A program made the position numbers and the translations under genes. Of a stretch of DNA of 51,620 nt, positions 16,377 to 24,915 are shown one piece after another. How positions within the stretch are numbered: position 1 is the stretch's first letter; each line of letters starts with the position of its first letter. The DNA is from an uncultured Blautia sp. (GTDB taxonomy: Bacteria > Bacillota > Clostridia > Lachnospirales > Lachnospiraceae). Location: contig CAKRKL010000002.1 in assembly GCA_934358405.1 (NCBI GenBank), positions 1-51,620 of the forward strand, given 5' to 3'. A model generated the notes under the pieces. That model did no database searches, was not told where the DNA came from, and worked only from the letters and a program-made list of their open reading frames with translations.

Positions 16377-16406
16377 TAGACATTTTCAAAGCTTTAGGTA
16401 TATAAT
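16377..16406 (+). promoter_or_regulatory. Promoter of gltX
   Basis: TAGACA (16377-16382), 18-bp spacer, TATAAT (16401-16406). A 9-bp inverted repeat ATTTTCAAA/TTTGAAAAT (16382-16390 and 16418-16426) is centred on the -10. Confidence 0.6.
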
Positions 16407-16464
16407 ATTAGAGTACGTTTGAAAATATGAAAAGCTAAAATAAAGAAACAGGAGAATCAGTATT

Positions 16465-17919
16465 ATGGCTAAGATCAGAACCAGATTTGCACCAAGCCCT
16501 ACAGGCAGAATGCATGTTGGAAATTTACGAACAGCGTTATACGCATATCTTATCACTAAGCATGAAGGCGGAGATTTCATTCTCCGTATTGAGGATACAG
16601 ACCAGGAGCGTTATGTAGAGGGCGCTGTTGATATTATTTACCGTACTATGGCTAAGACAGGTCTTCTTCACGATGAGGGACCGGATAAGGATGGCGGATA
16701 CGGTCCGTATGTACAGAGTGAGCGTCAGGCACAGGGAATTTATCTGAAATATGCGAAGCAGCTTGTAGAGCAGGGAGATGCGTATTACTGCTTCTGCCAG
16801 AAGGAAGAGCTGGAGAGCATGAAGCGCGTGGTTGCAGGTAAGGAAATCTCAATCTATGACAAGCGCTGCCTGAGACTTTCCAAAGAAGAAGTACAGCGCC
16901 GTCTGGAGGCAGGTGAGCCGCACGTAATCCGTTTTAATATGCCGACAGAAGGAACTACTACCTTCCATGACGTAATTTACGGAGATATTACAGTAAACAA
17001 CGAAGAACTGGAGGATCTGATCCTGATCAAATCCGATGGATATCCTACTTATAATTTTGCCAATGTTATAGATGACCATCTTATGGGAATTACCCATGTA
17101 GTACGAGGCAATGAGTATCTTTCCTCTTCTCCGAAGTACAATCGTATTTACGAAGCCTTTGGATGGGAAATCCCAACCTATGTACATTGCCCGTTGATTA
17201 CTGATGAGACACATGCCAAGCTGTCCAAGCGTTCCGGTCATTCTTCCTATGAGGATCTTCTGGAACAGGGCTTTGTTTCCGAAGCAATTGTAAACTATGT
17301 TGCACTTCTTGGATGGAGTCCGGCAGATAATAATGAAATCTTCAGCCTTCAGGAGCTGGTTGAGAAATTTGATTATCATCATATCAACAAATCTCCGGCT
17401 GTATTTGATATTAATAAGCTTCGCTGGATGAATGGCGAGTACATTAAGAAAATGGATCCGGAAGTATTTTATGAGAAAGCACTTCCATACATGCAGCAGG
17501 TTCTTACAAAGGACTTTAATTTCAGAAAGATCGCAGGAATGGTTCAGACCAGAATTGAGACCTTCCCGGATATTCCGGCATTAATTGATTTCTTTGAGGC
17601 TGTTCCGGAATATGATGCATCTATGTACTGCCACAAGAAAATGAAAACAAATGAAGAGTCCTCTCTTACTGTACTTAAGGAGGTCCTTCCGGTTCTGGAG
17701 GCGCAGGAGGATTATACAAATGATCCGCTTTTTGCTTCCTTAAGTGAATTTGTCAAGGAGAAAGGCTACAAGAACGGTTATGTAATGTGGCCGCTTCGTA
17801 CAGCTGTTTCCGGCAAGCAGATGACTCCGGCCGGCGCAACTGAGATCATGGAGATCATCGGCAAGGATGAGACTATCCGCCGCGTAAATGCAGCTATTGA
17901 AAAGCTTGAAAATCTGTAA
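16465..17919 (+). CDS. gltX: Glutamyl-tRNA synthetase
   Basis: The 484-residue class I synthetase charges tRNA-Glu. [20 protein letters not shown] holds the HIGH-type motif (HVGN, residues 17-20) and KLSKR at 252-256 is the KMSKS-type loop. The C-terminal anticodon-binding region follows. ACAGGAG lies before ATG 16465. It is a normal-length bacterial GluRS. Whether it also charges tRNA-Gln (non-discriminating) cannot be told from sequence alone, though many Clostridia use GatCAB. Its stop codon overlaps the start of the next gene (TAATG), so the helicase is translationally coupled. Confidence 0.96.
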   Translation: MAKIRTRFAPSPTGRMHVGNLRTALYAYLITKHEGGDFILRIEDTDQERYVEGAVDIIYRTMAKTGLLHDEGPDKDGGYGPYVQSERQAQGIYLKYAKQLVEQGDAYYCFCQKEELESMKRVVAGKEISIYDKRCLRLSKEEVQRRLEAGEPHVIRFNMPTEGTTTFHDVIYGDITVNNEELEDLILIKSDGYPTYNFANVIDDHLMGITHVVRGNEYLSSSPKYNRIYEAFGWEIPTYVHCPLITDETHAKLSKRSGHSSYEDLLEQGFVSEAIVNYVALLGWSPADNNEIFSLQELVEKFDYHHINKSPAVFDINKLRWMNGEYIKKMDPEVFYEKALPYMQQVLTKDFNFRKIAGMVQTRIETFPDIPALIDFFEAVPEYDASMYCHKKMKTNEESSLTVLKEVLPVLEAQEDYTNDPLFASLSEFVKEKGYKNGYVMWPLRTAVSGKQMTPAGATEIMEIIGKDETIRRVNAAIEKLENL

Positions 17920-19745
17920 TGAAAAGAAATCCATCTCAATTAAGAGCAATCGCTCACCTGTCAGGACCTATGATGGTTCTGGCAGGCCCCGGTTCGGGGA
18001 AAACCTCAGTGATCGTTGAAAGAACTGCATATATGACTGGTGAGGGGAAAATACCCGGATCCTCTGTTCTTGTTGTGACCTTTTCCAGATCTGCGGCAAA
18101 AGAAATGAAAGAGCGCTTTCTGAAATTTACAAGACAGACTGCCACAGATGTCACCTTCGGAACCTTTCATGGTGTTTTTTATGGAATCCTGAAGCATGCT
18201 TACGGCCTTGGAGCCGGGAACATTCTGTCTGAGGAGGAGAAATACACCATTCTGAAGGAAATGACTCTGGAATATGGTCAGGAGCTGGCTCAGGAAGGAG
18301 ATTTCCAGGAAGAGATAGCAAAGGAAATCAGTGTGGTCAAAGGAAACCGGATTGCTCTGGATCATTATTATTCTTCCTGTTGTCCGGATGATGTGTTCCG
18401 TCAGATTTACACAGGCTATCAGAAAACCCTTCGCGCCAGACGGAAGCTGGATTTTGATGATATGCTTCTTTGCTGCTACCAGCTGTTTGACAGGAGAAAG
18501 GATATTCTGGCGGCATGGCAAAACAAGTTCCGGTACATTATGGTGGATGAGTTCCAGGACATCAATCATCTGCAGTATGATATTGTGCGTATGCTGGCAA
18601 AGCCAAGAGATAATCTTTTTATTGTGGGAGATGACGATCAGTCTATTTATCATTTCCGAGGTGCCAAGCCGGAAATTATGCTGAATTTTACCAAAGATTA
18701 TCCAAAGGCAGAGACAGTACTTCTGAACATCAATTATCGATGCACCAAAAATGTGCTTCAGGCTGCCATAAATGTGGTAAACTGTAACAAAAAGCGTTTC
18801 CAGAAGCAGCTTTCTACTCCAAATGAACAGGGAAAGCCTGTGCGGATGATGGAGTTTGACAACCCAAGAGAAGAATATATGAAGGTTTGTGCCTTTTTGA
18901 AAAAGCGCCTGGATGCAGGAGAAAATCTGGAGGATACAGCTGTTTTGTTCCGCACGAATCAGGAAGCAGAAGGGCTTGTAGGAGCTTTGATGGAGTACCA
19001 GATTCCTTTTACCATGAAGGAACAGCTTCCCAATCTGTTTCGTCACTGGATCAGCAGGAATCTTATGGCGTATCTTCAGATGGCAGCAGGAGACAGAACA
19101 AGAAAAACCTTTCTGGAGATTATGAACCGTCCCAACCGCTATATTGCAAGAGATGCCTTAACATCTGCAGTGATCTCCTTTGATTCTCTGCGGGAATTTT
19201 ATAAGGATAAGGACTGGATGTGCGACAGGCTTACTACCCTGGAAACACACCTTCGGATACTTTCCACGCTGTCCCCCTATGCGGCTGTGAATTTCATACG
19301 AAAAGGAATGGGATATGAGCAGTATCTGATAGAGTATGCCCAATACCGAAAAATCCGGCCGGAGGAATTGCTTGAGATCCTTGACAGGATCCAGGAGAGT
19401 GCCAAAGGAATGAAAACCCTGGAAGAGTGGCAGGAATATATTGAGGATTATACAAGAAAGCTTGCTGAGCAGGCAAAAAAACAGGAGAGTAAAAGGGAAG
19501 GGCTTGTAGTGTCAACCCTTCATGCGGTAAAGGGGCTTGAATATGATAAAGTTTACATTATGAATGTAAACGAAGGAAGTATTCCTTATAAGAAGGCAGT
19601 CCTGGAAGAAGCACTGGAAGAAGAACGAAGACTTTTTTATGTAGGGATGACACGTGCAAAAAAAGAGCTGCTGCTGTGTTATGTAAGACGTCAGTATGAA
19701 AAAGAGAGAGATCCCTCCAGATTTCTGGAGGAAACCGGCTTGTAA
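17919..19745 (+). CDS. UvrD/Rep-family superfamily 1 DNA helicase
   Basis: The 608-residue protein has every SF1A motif in order: GPGSGKT at 23-29 (Walker A), FSRSAAKEMKER (Ia), VDEFQD with Asp210 (II), GDDDQSIYHFRGA (III), NINYRCT (IV), STLHAVKGLEYDKVY (V) and RRLFYVGMTRAKKE (VI). It ends soon after motif VI, so it lacks the C-terminal tail of PcrA/UvrD (usually over 700 residues) that binds RNA polymerase. It is therefore a shorter relative, probably in DNA repair or replication restart, rather than PcrA itself. Its ATG overlaps the gltX stop. Confidence 0.92.
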   Translation: MKRNPSQLRAIAHLSGPMMVLAGPGSGKTSVIVERTAYMTGEGKIPGSSVLVVTFSRSAAKEMKERFLKFTRQTATDVTFGTFHGVFYGILKHAYGLGAGNILSEEEKYTILKEMTLEYGQELAQEGDFQEEIAKEISVVKGNRIALDHYYSSCCPDDVFRQIYTGYQKTLRARRKLDFDDMLLCCYQLFDRRKDILAAWQNKFRYIMVDEFQDINHLQYDIVRMLAKPRDNLFIVGDDDQSIYHFRGAKPEIMLNFTKDYPKAETVLLNINYRCTKNVLQAAINVVNCNKKRFQKQLSTPNEQGKPVRMMEFDNPREEYMKVCAFLKKRLDAGENLEDTAVLFRTNQEAEGLVGALMEYQIPFTMKEQLPNLFRHWISRNLMAYLQMAAGDRTRKTFLEIMNRPNRYIARDALTSAVISFDSLREFYKDKDWMCDRLTTLETHLRILSTLSPYAAVNFIRKGMGYEQYLIEYAQYRKIRPEELLEILDRIQESAKGMKTLEEWQEYIEDYTRKLAEQAKKQESKREGLVVSTLHAVKGLEYDKVYIMNVNEGSIPYKKAVLEEALEEERRLFYVGMTRAKKELLLCYVRRQYEKERDPSRFLEETGL

Positions 19746-19754
19746 CATTTCTAC

Positions 19755-19783
19755 TTGTAAACACAGAGAAGATAAAGTATAAT
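19755..19783 (+). promoter_or_regulatory. Promoter of the orphan membrane-anchored protein gene
   Basis: TTGTAA (19755-19760), 17-bp spacer, TATAAT (19778-19783). The likely start near 19790 argues against the GTG at 19794 as start codon. Confidence 0.55.
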
Positions 19784-19835
19784 TGGGAATGCTGTGCAAA
19801 ATAACAGGATGATGCAGCAAAAGAGAAACAATACT

Positions 19836-20987
19836 ATGAAGAAAAAACTAAAATGGAGAAACTGCCTATTCTGGATCCAAATCCTGCTTATGATTCTGGT
19901 CCTGGCAGGCTCTTATTGCGCATATGCGTTTATATACAGAGGAAGAAATGAACCTCCGACTAAGCGAAAAGTTACCAACCAGGAGGCAGCATATTACAAT
20001 TTAAGAGGGCAGATCCAGATGCTTTCCCAGAAAGAAGAGCTGATGGCATTTGCTTTTGAGGATCGAAAAAGAGAGCGGGAATACGGCACCTATATTATTC
20101 CCGGATTAAAGTCAACCAGAACCCTTCTCACCAGTGAGGGTGACTTGCCGGCTATGTGTACTACCATGACACCACAAGGGCTGGCAGTGACGGAGGATTA
20201 TGTTTTTGTAAGTGCTTATTGCCATGCAAAGAAGCACAACTCTGTGATCTACATGATCAATAAAGAAACACATAGATTTATAAAAGAAATTGTTTTACCG
20301 GGACAGCCTCACGTAGGAGGCCTGGCCTATGACAGCGAGCATCAGATTCTTTGGTATTCCTCTAATACAGAGGAGCTTGCCCAGGCAGTAAGCCTTACTA
20401 TGGAATCTGTTGAAAAGTACGATTATGATGAGAGCCAGCGTCCTATTGTTCCAAATCAGGTGGCCAGTCTTTACGGGATTGTACGGGATTCCTTTATGAC
20501 CTTTTATGAAGGCTGTCTGTACGTTGGCTGTTTTACCAAATATACAGAAAGTGCCATTGCAAGATATGCAGTGGACAGTAACGGAAATCTGATAAATACT
20601 ATGGATGAAGGCCTGGGAATGAATTTCGAGATGGCAGTTCCTCTGGACTATTCTACCATTTCAGAGCAGGCTCAGGGAATGACCTTTTACAATGACAAGC
20701 TGCTTTTGTCCCATTCCTTTGGAATTCTGCCCTCCAGAGTGGTATTTTACGAAAAATCCGATAAGCGGCTTTATGTAGATGAAAATTCAGCAATCAGCTA
20801 TCGTTTTCCCGAACGGATCGAACAGATCTTTGTGGACGGGGACGACTTATATGTGCTGTTTGAATCCGCTGCCTATGCATACAGCGCAGCGTCCGTGAAT
20901 ATAGTGGACAGGGTACTGAAGCTGAGTCTTCCTAAAATGGAAGAATATCAAAAGAGTACACAGGATTATGGAAATCAGTACAGGTAA
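19836..20987 (+). CDS. Membrane-anchored extracellular protein of unknown function, beta-propeller-like
   Basis: I do not recognise this 383-residue protein. One N-terminal span (CLFWIQILLMILVLAGSYCA, about residues 10-29) follows a basic start, so the rest faces outwards. The body has repeated short beta-rich blocks, each of a hydrophobic strand, a turn and a second strand: PQGLAVTEDYVFVSAYCHA, SVIYMINKET, HVGGLAYDSEHQILWYSS, MTFYEGCLYVGCF, GMTFYNDKLLLSHSFG and IEQIFVDGDDLYVLFES. This is the look of an NHL/SMP-30-type propeller. ATG 19836 is chosen by the AAGAGA Shine-Dalgarno; 19809 is an alternative. It is monocistronic. A role is not inferable from its neighbours. Confidence 0.7.
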   Translation: MKKKLKWRNCLFWIQILLMILVLAGSYCAYAFIYRGRNEPPTKRKVTNQEAAYYNLRGQIQMLSQKEELMAFAFEDRKREREYGTYIIPGLKSTRTLLTSEGDLPAMCTTMTPQGLAVTEDYVFVSAYCHAKKHNSVIYMINKETHRFIKEIVLPGQPHVGGLAYDSEHQILWYSSNTEELAQAVSLTMESVEKYDYDESQRPIVPNQVASLYGIVRDSFMTFYEGCLYVGCFTKYTESAIARYAVDSNGNLINTMDEGLGMNFEMAVPLDYSTISEQAQGMTFYNDKLLLSHSFGILPSRVVFYEKSDKRLYVDENSAISYRFPERIEQIFVDGDDLYVLFESAAYAYSAASVNIVDRVLKLSLPKMEEYQKSTQDYGNQYR

Positions 20988-20993
20988 TCAGGA

Positions 20994-21010
20994 TATCCGG
21001 GAACCGGATA
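20994..21010 (+). terminator. Short hairpin after the orphan gene
   Basis: TATCCGG-GAA-CCGGATA is a perfect 7-bp stem 7 nt behind the stop. The T-run (ATTTTTG) starts only 8 nt later, so termination would be weak. Confidence 0.4.
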
Positions 21011-21040
21011 AAAGAGATTTTTGTATCTGCTTTCTTATAA

Positions 21041-21069
21041 GCATGAATCCGGGATTGTCCACATATATT
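21041..21069 (+). promoter_or_regulatory. Possible sigma-E promoter of the spoIIIA operon
   Basis: CATATATT (21062-21069) fits the sigma-E -10 (CATACANT). GCATGAA, 14 bp upstream, is a partial match to the -35. Transcription would start about 15 nt before the coding start. In Bacillus this operon is sigma-E dependent; the match here is only suggestive. Confidence 0.4.
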
Positions 21070-21090
21070 AAAATTGAGAGGTGATATAAG

Positions 21091-22008
21091 ATAGAAGCAG
21101 AACAGATTCAGAACCTGTTTGCAGGCAATATCCGCAGACTGTTGATAAATGCCGACCTTGATTATGACAAAATATACGAGATACGTCTGAGAGTGGGAAG
21201 ACCTTTGTTTTACACCTATGACGGTGGGGAGGGGTTTCTGACCGATGAGGACGGCAGGTATGTGGTGACCCGGGAGGATTTAAAGGAAACCATGGAATAC
21301 ATAAGCGGATATTCCCTGTATTCCTATGAGGATGAGGTTCGCCAGGGTTTTCTTACTGTTCAGGGAGGACATAGAGTAGGGGTTACCGGGAAAGTGATCC
21401 TGGATGGAAACGAGATTCGGGGAATGAAATATATTTCCTGTATCAATGTACGTCTTGCCCATGAAGTGGTAGGCTGTGCAGATGAGGTAATGCCCTATAT
21501 CCGAAAAAGAGACTGGGTGGCTCATACTCTGATCGTTTCGCCTCCAAGAGGAGGAAAGACTACACTGCTTCGTGATATTATCCGTCAGCTGAGCAACGGA
21601 AAAGAAAAATTCCCGGGGCTGACAGTAGGCGTGGTAGATGAGCGAAGTGAGCTGGCAGGATCTTATCAGGGAGTGCCTCAGAATGACCTTGGCATGCGCA
21701 CAGATGTGCTGGATGGCTGTCCCAAGGCAGAGGGAATGGAGATGCTGATTCGTTCCATGTCTCCGGCCGTGGTGGCAGTGGATGAGCTTGGAAGAGAAGA
21801 GGATTTTAAAGCTGTAGAGGCTGTGATCCACAGTGGATGCAAGGTGATTGCTACTGCTCATGGCAATTCCATTGAAGATGTGATCCATCAGCCTTATTTT
21901 GAAAACCTGGTGCGAAGACGGGTATTTGAGCGTTATATCTTTCTGGACAGAGGGGAACACGCAGGAACCATACAGGGAATCTATGACAGAAACGGGAGGC
22001 GTTGTTGA
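21091..22008 (+). CDS. spoIIIAA: Stage III sporulation protein AA, with apparent AUA start
   Basis: SpoIIIAA is the ATPase of the SpoIIIA-SpoIIQ channel that feeds the forespore; it acts in the mother cell. Walker A is PPRGGKTT at 151-158 and Walker B VVAVDELG has Asp231-Glu232; the fold is of the secretion-ATPase type. A fine AGGTGA Shine-Dalgarno (21079-21084) is followed after 6 nt by ATA, not ATG, GTG or TTG. The next usable in-frame start, TTG 21142, has no Shine-Dalgarno and would remove family-like residues (IQNLFAGNIRRLL). I therefore place the start at ATA 21091 (305 residues). The stop overlaps spoIIIAB. Confidence 0.88.
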   Translation: MEAEQIQNLFAGNIRRLLINADLDYDKIYEIRLRVGRPLFYTYDGGEGFLTDEDGRYVVTREDLKETMEYISGYSLYSYEDEVRQGFLTVQGGHRVGVTGKVILDGNEIRGMKYISCINVRLAHEVVGCADEVMPYIRKRDWVAHTLIVSPPRGGKTTLLRDIIRQLSNGKEKFPGLTVGVVDERSELAGSYQGVPQNDLGMRTDVLDGCPKAEGMEMLIRSMSPAVVAVDELGREEDFKAVEAVIHSGCKVIATAHGNSIEDVIHQPYFENLVRRRVFERYIFLDRGEHAGTIQGIYDRNGRRC

Positions 22009-22520
22009 AAACAGCAGGGATCATTCTGATCATTTTTTCAGGAACAGGTCTTGGCCTTTGCAAAAGCATGGAGCTTGCCGGAAGACTGAAAATACTGGAA
22101 AGGCTGGCACAGCTTCTTATGCTGCTAAAAGGTGAGATACGTTGTACAGGAGCTTCTCTTGAGGACGCATTTTCTGACACGGCAAAAAAAATGCCGGGAG
22201 AGTACAGAATATTTCTGGAGGAGACTGCCGGAAGATTAAAGGAAAGGCCTGGCATTACCTTTGAAGCTATTTTCCGGGAATATGCTGTTAAAAGCCTTCC
22301 TCTGCAAAAGCTTTCTTCAGAAGAAAGGGAATGCTTTCTTTCCCTTGGGGAAAAGCTGGGATACCTGGACAAGGAGATGCAGGTGGCACAGCTGACTCTT
22401 CTGGAAGAGGAATTAAGAGAAAAGATTCGGCTTTTGAGAACCGGACTGCCTCAGAAACAGAAGGTATATCAGAGCCTGGGGATTCTGGGAGGAATTTTGC
22501 TGGCTGTGCTTATGTGGTGA
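22005..22520 (+). CDS. spoIIIAB: Stage III sporulation protein AB
   Basis: The 171-residue mother-cell membrane protein has a span at each end (AGIILIIFSGTGLGL and LGILGGILLAVLMW) and a helical domain resembling the type II secretion F protein. TTG 22005 is preferred over TTG 22002 because GGGAGG (21994-21999) then sits 5 nt away. The start overlaps the spoIIIAA stop by 4 nt (TTGA), so translation is coupled. It is thought to work with SpoIIIAA in assembling the channel. Length and order are normal for the operon. Confidence 0.93.
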   Translation: MKTAGIILIIFSGTGLGLCKSMELAGRLKILERLAQLLMLLKGEIRCTGASLEDAFSDTAKKMPGEYRIFLEETAGRLKERPGITFEAIFREYAVKSLPLQKLSSEERECFLSLGEKLGYLDKEMQVAQLTLLEEELREKIRLLRTGLPQKQKVYQSLGILGGILLAVLMW

Positions 22521-22539
22521 TGCGGGAAAGGAGGAACCC

Positions 22540-22734
22540 TTGGAAGTCAGTATTATTTTTAAAATTGCTGCAGTAGGGATCCTGGTCTCTGTACTTTCCC
22601 AGGTGCTCAAACACAGCGGAAGAGAGGAACAGGCATTTCTGGTCAGTCTTGCAGGGCTTCTGGTGGTGCTTTTCTGGATCGTACCATATATTTATGAGCT
22701 TTTTGACAGTATAAAAAAATTGTTTGAATTATAG
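22540..22734 (+). CDS. spoIIIAC: Stage III sporulation protein AC
   Basis: The small membrane protein (64 residues) starts at TTG 22540 after AAAGGAGG. Two membrane spans are visible (IIFKIAAVGILVSVLSQVL and FLVSLAGLLVVLFWIVPYI). The sequence VSIIFKIAAVGI...KHSGREEQA is the SpoIIIAC signature. It is a predicted part of the membrane platform of the SpoIIIA channel, paralogous to SpoIIIAD. The spacing to neighbours is short, in line with one polycistronic message. Confidence 0.93.
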   Translation: MEVSIIFKIAAVGILVSVLSQVLKHSGREEQAFLVSLAGLLVVLFWIVPYIYELFDSIKKLFEL

Positions 22735-22768
22735 AAAAACCTGCCGGATCGTACCCTGGAGGTGGAAT

Positions 22769-23155
22769 ATGGATATTATAAAAATTTCTTTGTTAGGCGT
22801 ATGCGGTGTTATGCTTGGTTTTCTCATGAAAGGAACCAAACCGGAATACGCCTGTTTTATTACTGTTGGAATCGGGCTTGTGATTATGGGACTTGCAGTT
22901 GGAAAAATTCGATATCTGTTTGAAACTCTGGGGGAGATCCAGGAAACTCTGCCTGTAGATACGGAATATATTTCCACGCTTGTAAAAATGGTGGGAATTA
23001 CTTATATCGGGCAGTTTGCCTCCGGAATCTGTAAGGACGCCGGCTGCGGCACTACAGCAGCCCAGATCGAGTTGTTTAGTAAGCTGTCTGTGATGGTTCT
23101 TAGCATGCCTGTTTTAATGGCTCTTCTTCGCACTATTTGGGAGTTTATGGTATGA
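22769..23155 (+). CDS. spoIIIAD: Stage III sporulation protein AD
   Basis: The 128-residue membrane protein starts at ATG 22769 after GGAGGTGG; an upstream in-frame start at 22724 lies inside spoIIIAC and is rejected. Three to four membrane segments are seen, including GVCGVMLGFLMKG and PEYACFITVGIGLVIMGLAV. The central KMVGITYIGQFASGICKDAG block, with the following GCGTTAAQIELFSKLSV, is the strongly conserved family signature. It belongs to the channel platform with SpoIIIAC and SpoIIIAE. The stop overlaps the spoIIIAE start (ATGA). Confidence 0.94.
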   Translation: MDIIKISLLGVCGVMLGFLMKGTKPEYACFITVGIGLVIMGLAVGKIRYLFETLGEIQETLPVDTEYISTLVKMVGITYIGQFASGICKDAGCGTTAAQIELFSKLSVMVLSMPVLMALLRTIWEFMV

Positions 23156-24330
23156 AATGGGAAGTGGAGAAGAGAACAAAAGGAGGCAGAAAGAAGTTTT
23201 TTTTACTGCTTTTGGCAATGAGCTTTCTGTTTCTCTGGTCAAATGAAGCAGATGCTATGGGTGCAGAGCTTTCAGATGATGTGGCAGAAGAGCTTGTGAC
23301 AGATATGTCCTTTGAGCAGGTGCAGAAGCTGATGGATGAAATGCTTGGAGAGGAAAGCTTCTCCATGGAAACAGCTCTGAAAAATATGATAAGCGGAAAA
23401 AATGTGTTTTCAAAAGAGGCGGTGCAGGATTTTTTGCGCAGTCTCTTTTTTGATCGGATAAGGCAGGAGCAAACAAATTTTATACGTATTTTGCTGCTGG
23501 TGCTGGCGGCTGCTGTGTTTTCCAATTTTGCTGCAGTATTTGAAAACGGACAGATCGGAGACGTAAGCTTTTATATGATCTATCTTCTTTTATTTACTAT
23601 TTTGATGAACAGCTACCAACATCTGGGCATTTCTCTTGGAAAACAGCTGGACTGGCTGACTCAGTTTATGAAAGGGCTTGCTCCTGCTTATTTTACAGCT
23701 GTTTCTGCTGCAAGCGGAGCTTTGACAGCTGCTGCTTTTTATCAGGGAGTCCTGCTTTTAATCTGGCTGGTAGACTGGCTGCTTCTAAGCTTTATTCTTC
23801 CGGGAGCAAATCTGTATGTGCTTTTATGTCTGGTGAACCATCTTTCCAAGGAGGATATGCTAAGCAAAATGGCAGAGCTTCTGGAAACAATGATCAGCTG
23901 GAGCCTGAAAACCATGTTGGGAGCTGTGCTTGGGATTCAGGCTGTGCGTGGGCTTGTAGCACCTGCCATGGATGCCATCAAACGGACTGCAATCGGAAAA
24001 ACAGCAGGGGCCATTCCGGCAGTGGGAAATGCAGTAAACGTGGTGACTGAGCTGATTCTTACAGGAGCTCTTCTTGTAAAAAACTGTCTGGGAACAGCTG
24101 CCGTGGTGGCACTTCTTCTTGCAGGCGCAGGGCCTGTGATTCATTATGGAATTCTTTCTCTTAGCTACCGTTTTCTTGCCGCGGCGGCTCAGCCTGTGTC
24201 TGACAAGCGGATCGTGGGCTGCCTTGGAACAATGGGGGAAGGGTGTGCCATGCTTCTTCGGATCATGATCACAGCGGAGGTAATGTGCATTCTCACCTTT
24301 GTAATTCTTATGGCATCTGTGGGAGGATGA
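23152..24330 (+). CDS. spoIIIAE: Stage III sporulation protein AE
   Basis: The 392-residue protein starts at ATG 23152, overlapping the spoIIIAD stop by 4 nt. A cleavable signal (FFLLLLAMSFLFLWSNEADA) precedes an acidic exported region and then about seven membrane spans. Typical segments are the DWLTQFMKGLAPAYFTAVSA and GLVAPAMDAIKRTAIGKTAG blocks. SpoIIIAE is the largest membrane part of the forespore-mother cell channel. The N-terminal basic stretch (MKWEVEKRTKGGRKK) is longer than in Bacillus, but the remainder is standard. Confidence 0.94.
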   Translation: MKWEVEKRTKGGRKKFFLLLLAMSFLFLWSNEADAMGAELSDDVAEELVTDMSFEQVQKLMDEMLGEESFSMETALKNMISGKNVFSKEAVQDFLRSLFFDRIRQEQTNFIRILLLVLAAAVFSNFAAVFENGQIGDVSFYMIYLLLFTILMNSYQHLGISLGKQLDWLTQFMKGLAPAYFTAVSAASGALTAAAFYQGVLLLIWLVDWLLLSFILPGANLYVLLCLVNHLSKEDMLSKMAELLETMISWSLKTMLGAVLGIQAVRGLVAPAMDAIKRTAIGKTAGAIPAVGNAVNVVTELILTGALLVKNCLGTAAVVALLLAGAGPVIHYGILSLSYRFLAAAAQPVSDKRIVGCLGTMGEGCAMLLRIMITAEVMCILTFVILMASVGG

Positions 24331-24348
24331 GAAAGTGAGAAAATGGCT

Positions 24349-24915
24349 ATGAAAGAGGCTGTTTACAGCTGGATCAAATGTCTGGCTATTTTTTACATTC
24401 TTCTTACCATGCTTCTTCATCTTGTTCCAACGGAAAAATACAAGAGCTATGTGCGTTTTTTTATGGGCCTGGTTCTTATGGTAATGTTGATTACTCCTGT
24501 ATTGTCTGTTCTGGAAAAAAGCCGCCGGCTTCCTGATAGCTTTGCAGGATTTTACCGGCAGGAGGAGCAGAAACGTCTGGAACTGGAAATGGAGAATCTT
24601 CAGAAAAATCTGCTGGCAGCAGGGATGGAAGAGCAGCTTGGAAAAAATATCCGGGATTTCCTGCAAAAGAATGGCATAGAAGTCCTGCAATGCGAAGTAC
24701 ATATAGAAGGGGAGCTTTTAAAAGCAGCTGTAGTGACAAAGGAAACACCGGATGAGGAGATTGAGAGGAGGATAAAGGATGAGCTTGGAAAAGAATGGGG
24801 AATCCGGTCTGAAAACTGTGAGATCCTTTCTGGGAAAGCTTGGAAGCAGGCAGTGGGTGATTCTTCTTCTGGTGGGACTGCTTTTGACAGTGATCGCACT
24901 TCCGGTATCGGATAA
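24349..24915 (+). CDS. spoIIIAF: Stage III sporulation protein AF
   Basis: The 188-residue protein has two N-terminal membrane spans (WIKCLAIFYILLTMLLHLV and FFMGLVLMVMLITPVL) and a soluble domain resembling the ring-building motif of secretion systems (VLQCEVHIEGELLKAAVV ... EIERRIKDELGKEW). ATG 24349 is preferred to 24343 because AGTGAG is then at a better distance. The last 137 nt are also used, in another frame, by spoIIIAG. The final residues (about 24840 onward, WKQAVGDSSSGG...) are probably non-conserved filler created by that overlap. Confidence 0.9.
   Translation: MKEAVYSWIKCLAIFYILLTMLLHLVPTEKYKSYVRFFMGLVLMVMLITPVLSVLEKSRRLPDSFAGFYRQEEQKRLELEMENLQKNLLAAGMEEQLGKNIRDFLQKNGIEVLQCEVHIEGELLKAAVVTKETPDEEIERRIKDELGKEWGIRSENCEILSGKAWKQAVGDSSSGGTAFDSDRTSGIG

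Noticed and set aside
16382-16426. Inverted repeat ATTTTCAAA/TTTGAAAAT around the gltX -10
   Set aside because: It is short, AT-rich and 27 bp apart. No regulator is linked to it, so chance is likely.
18006-19046. Minus-strand open frame of 346 codons inside the helicase gene
   Set aside because: The plus strand carries all SF1 helicase motifs; the antisense frame is a codon-bias shadow.
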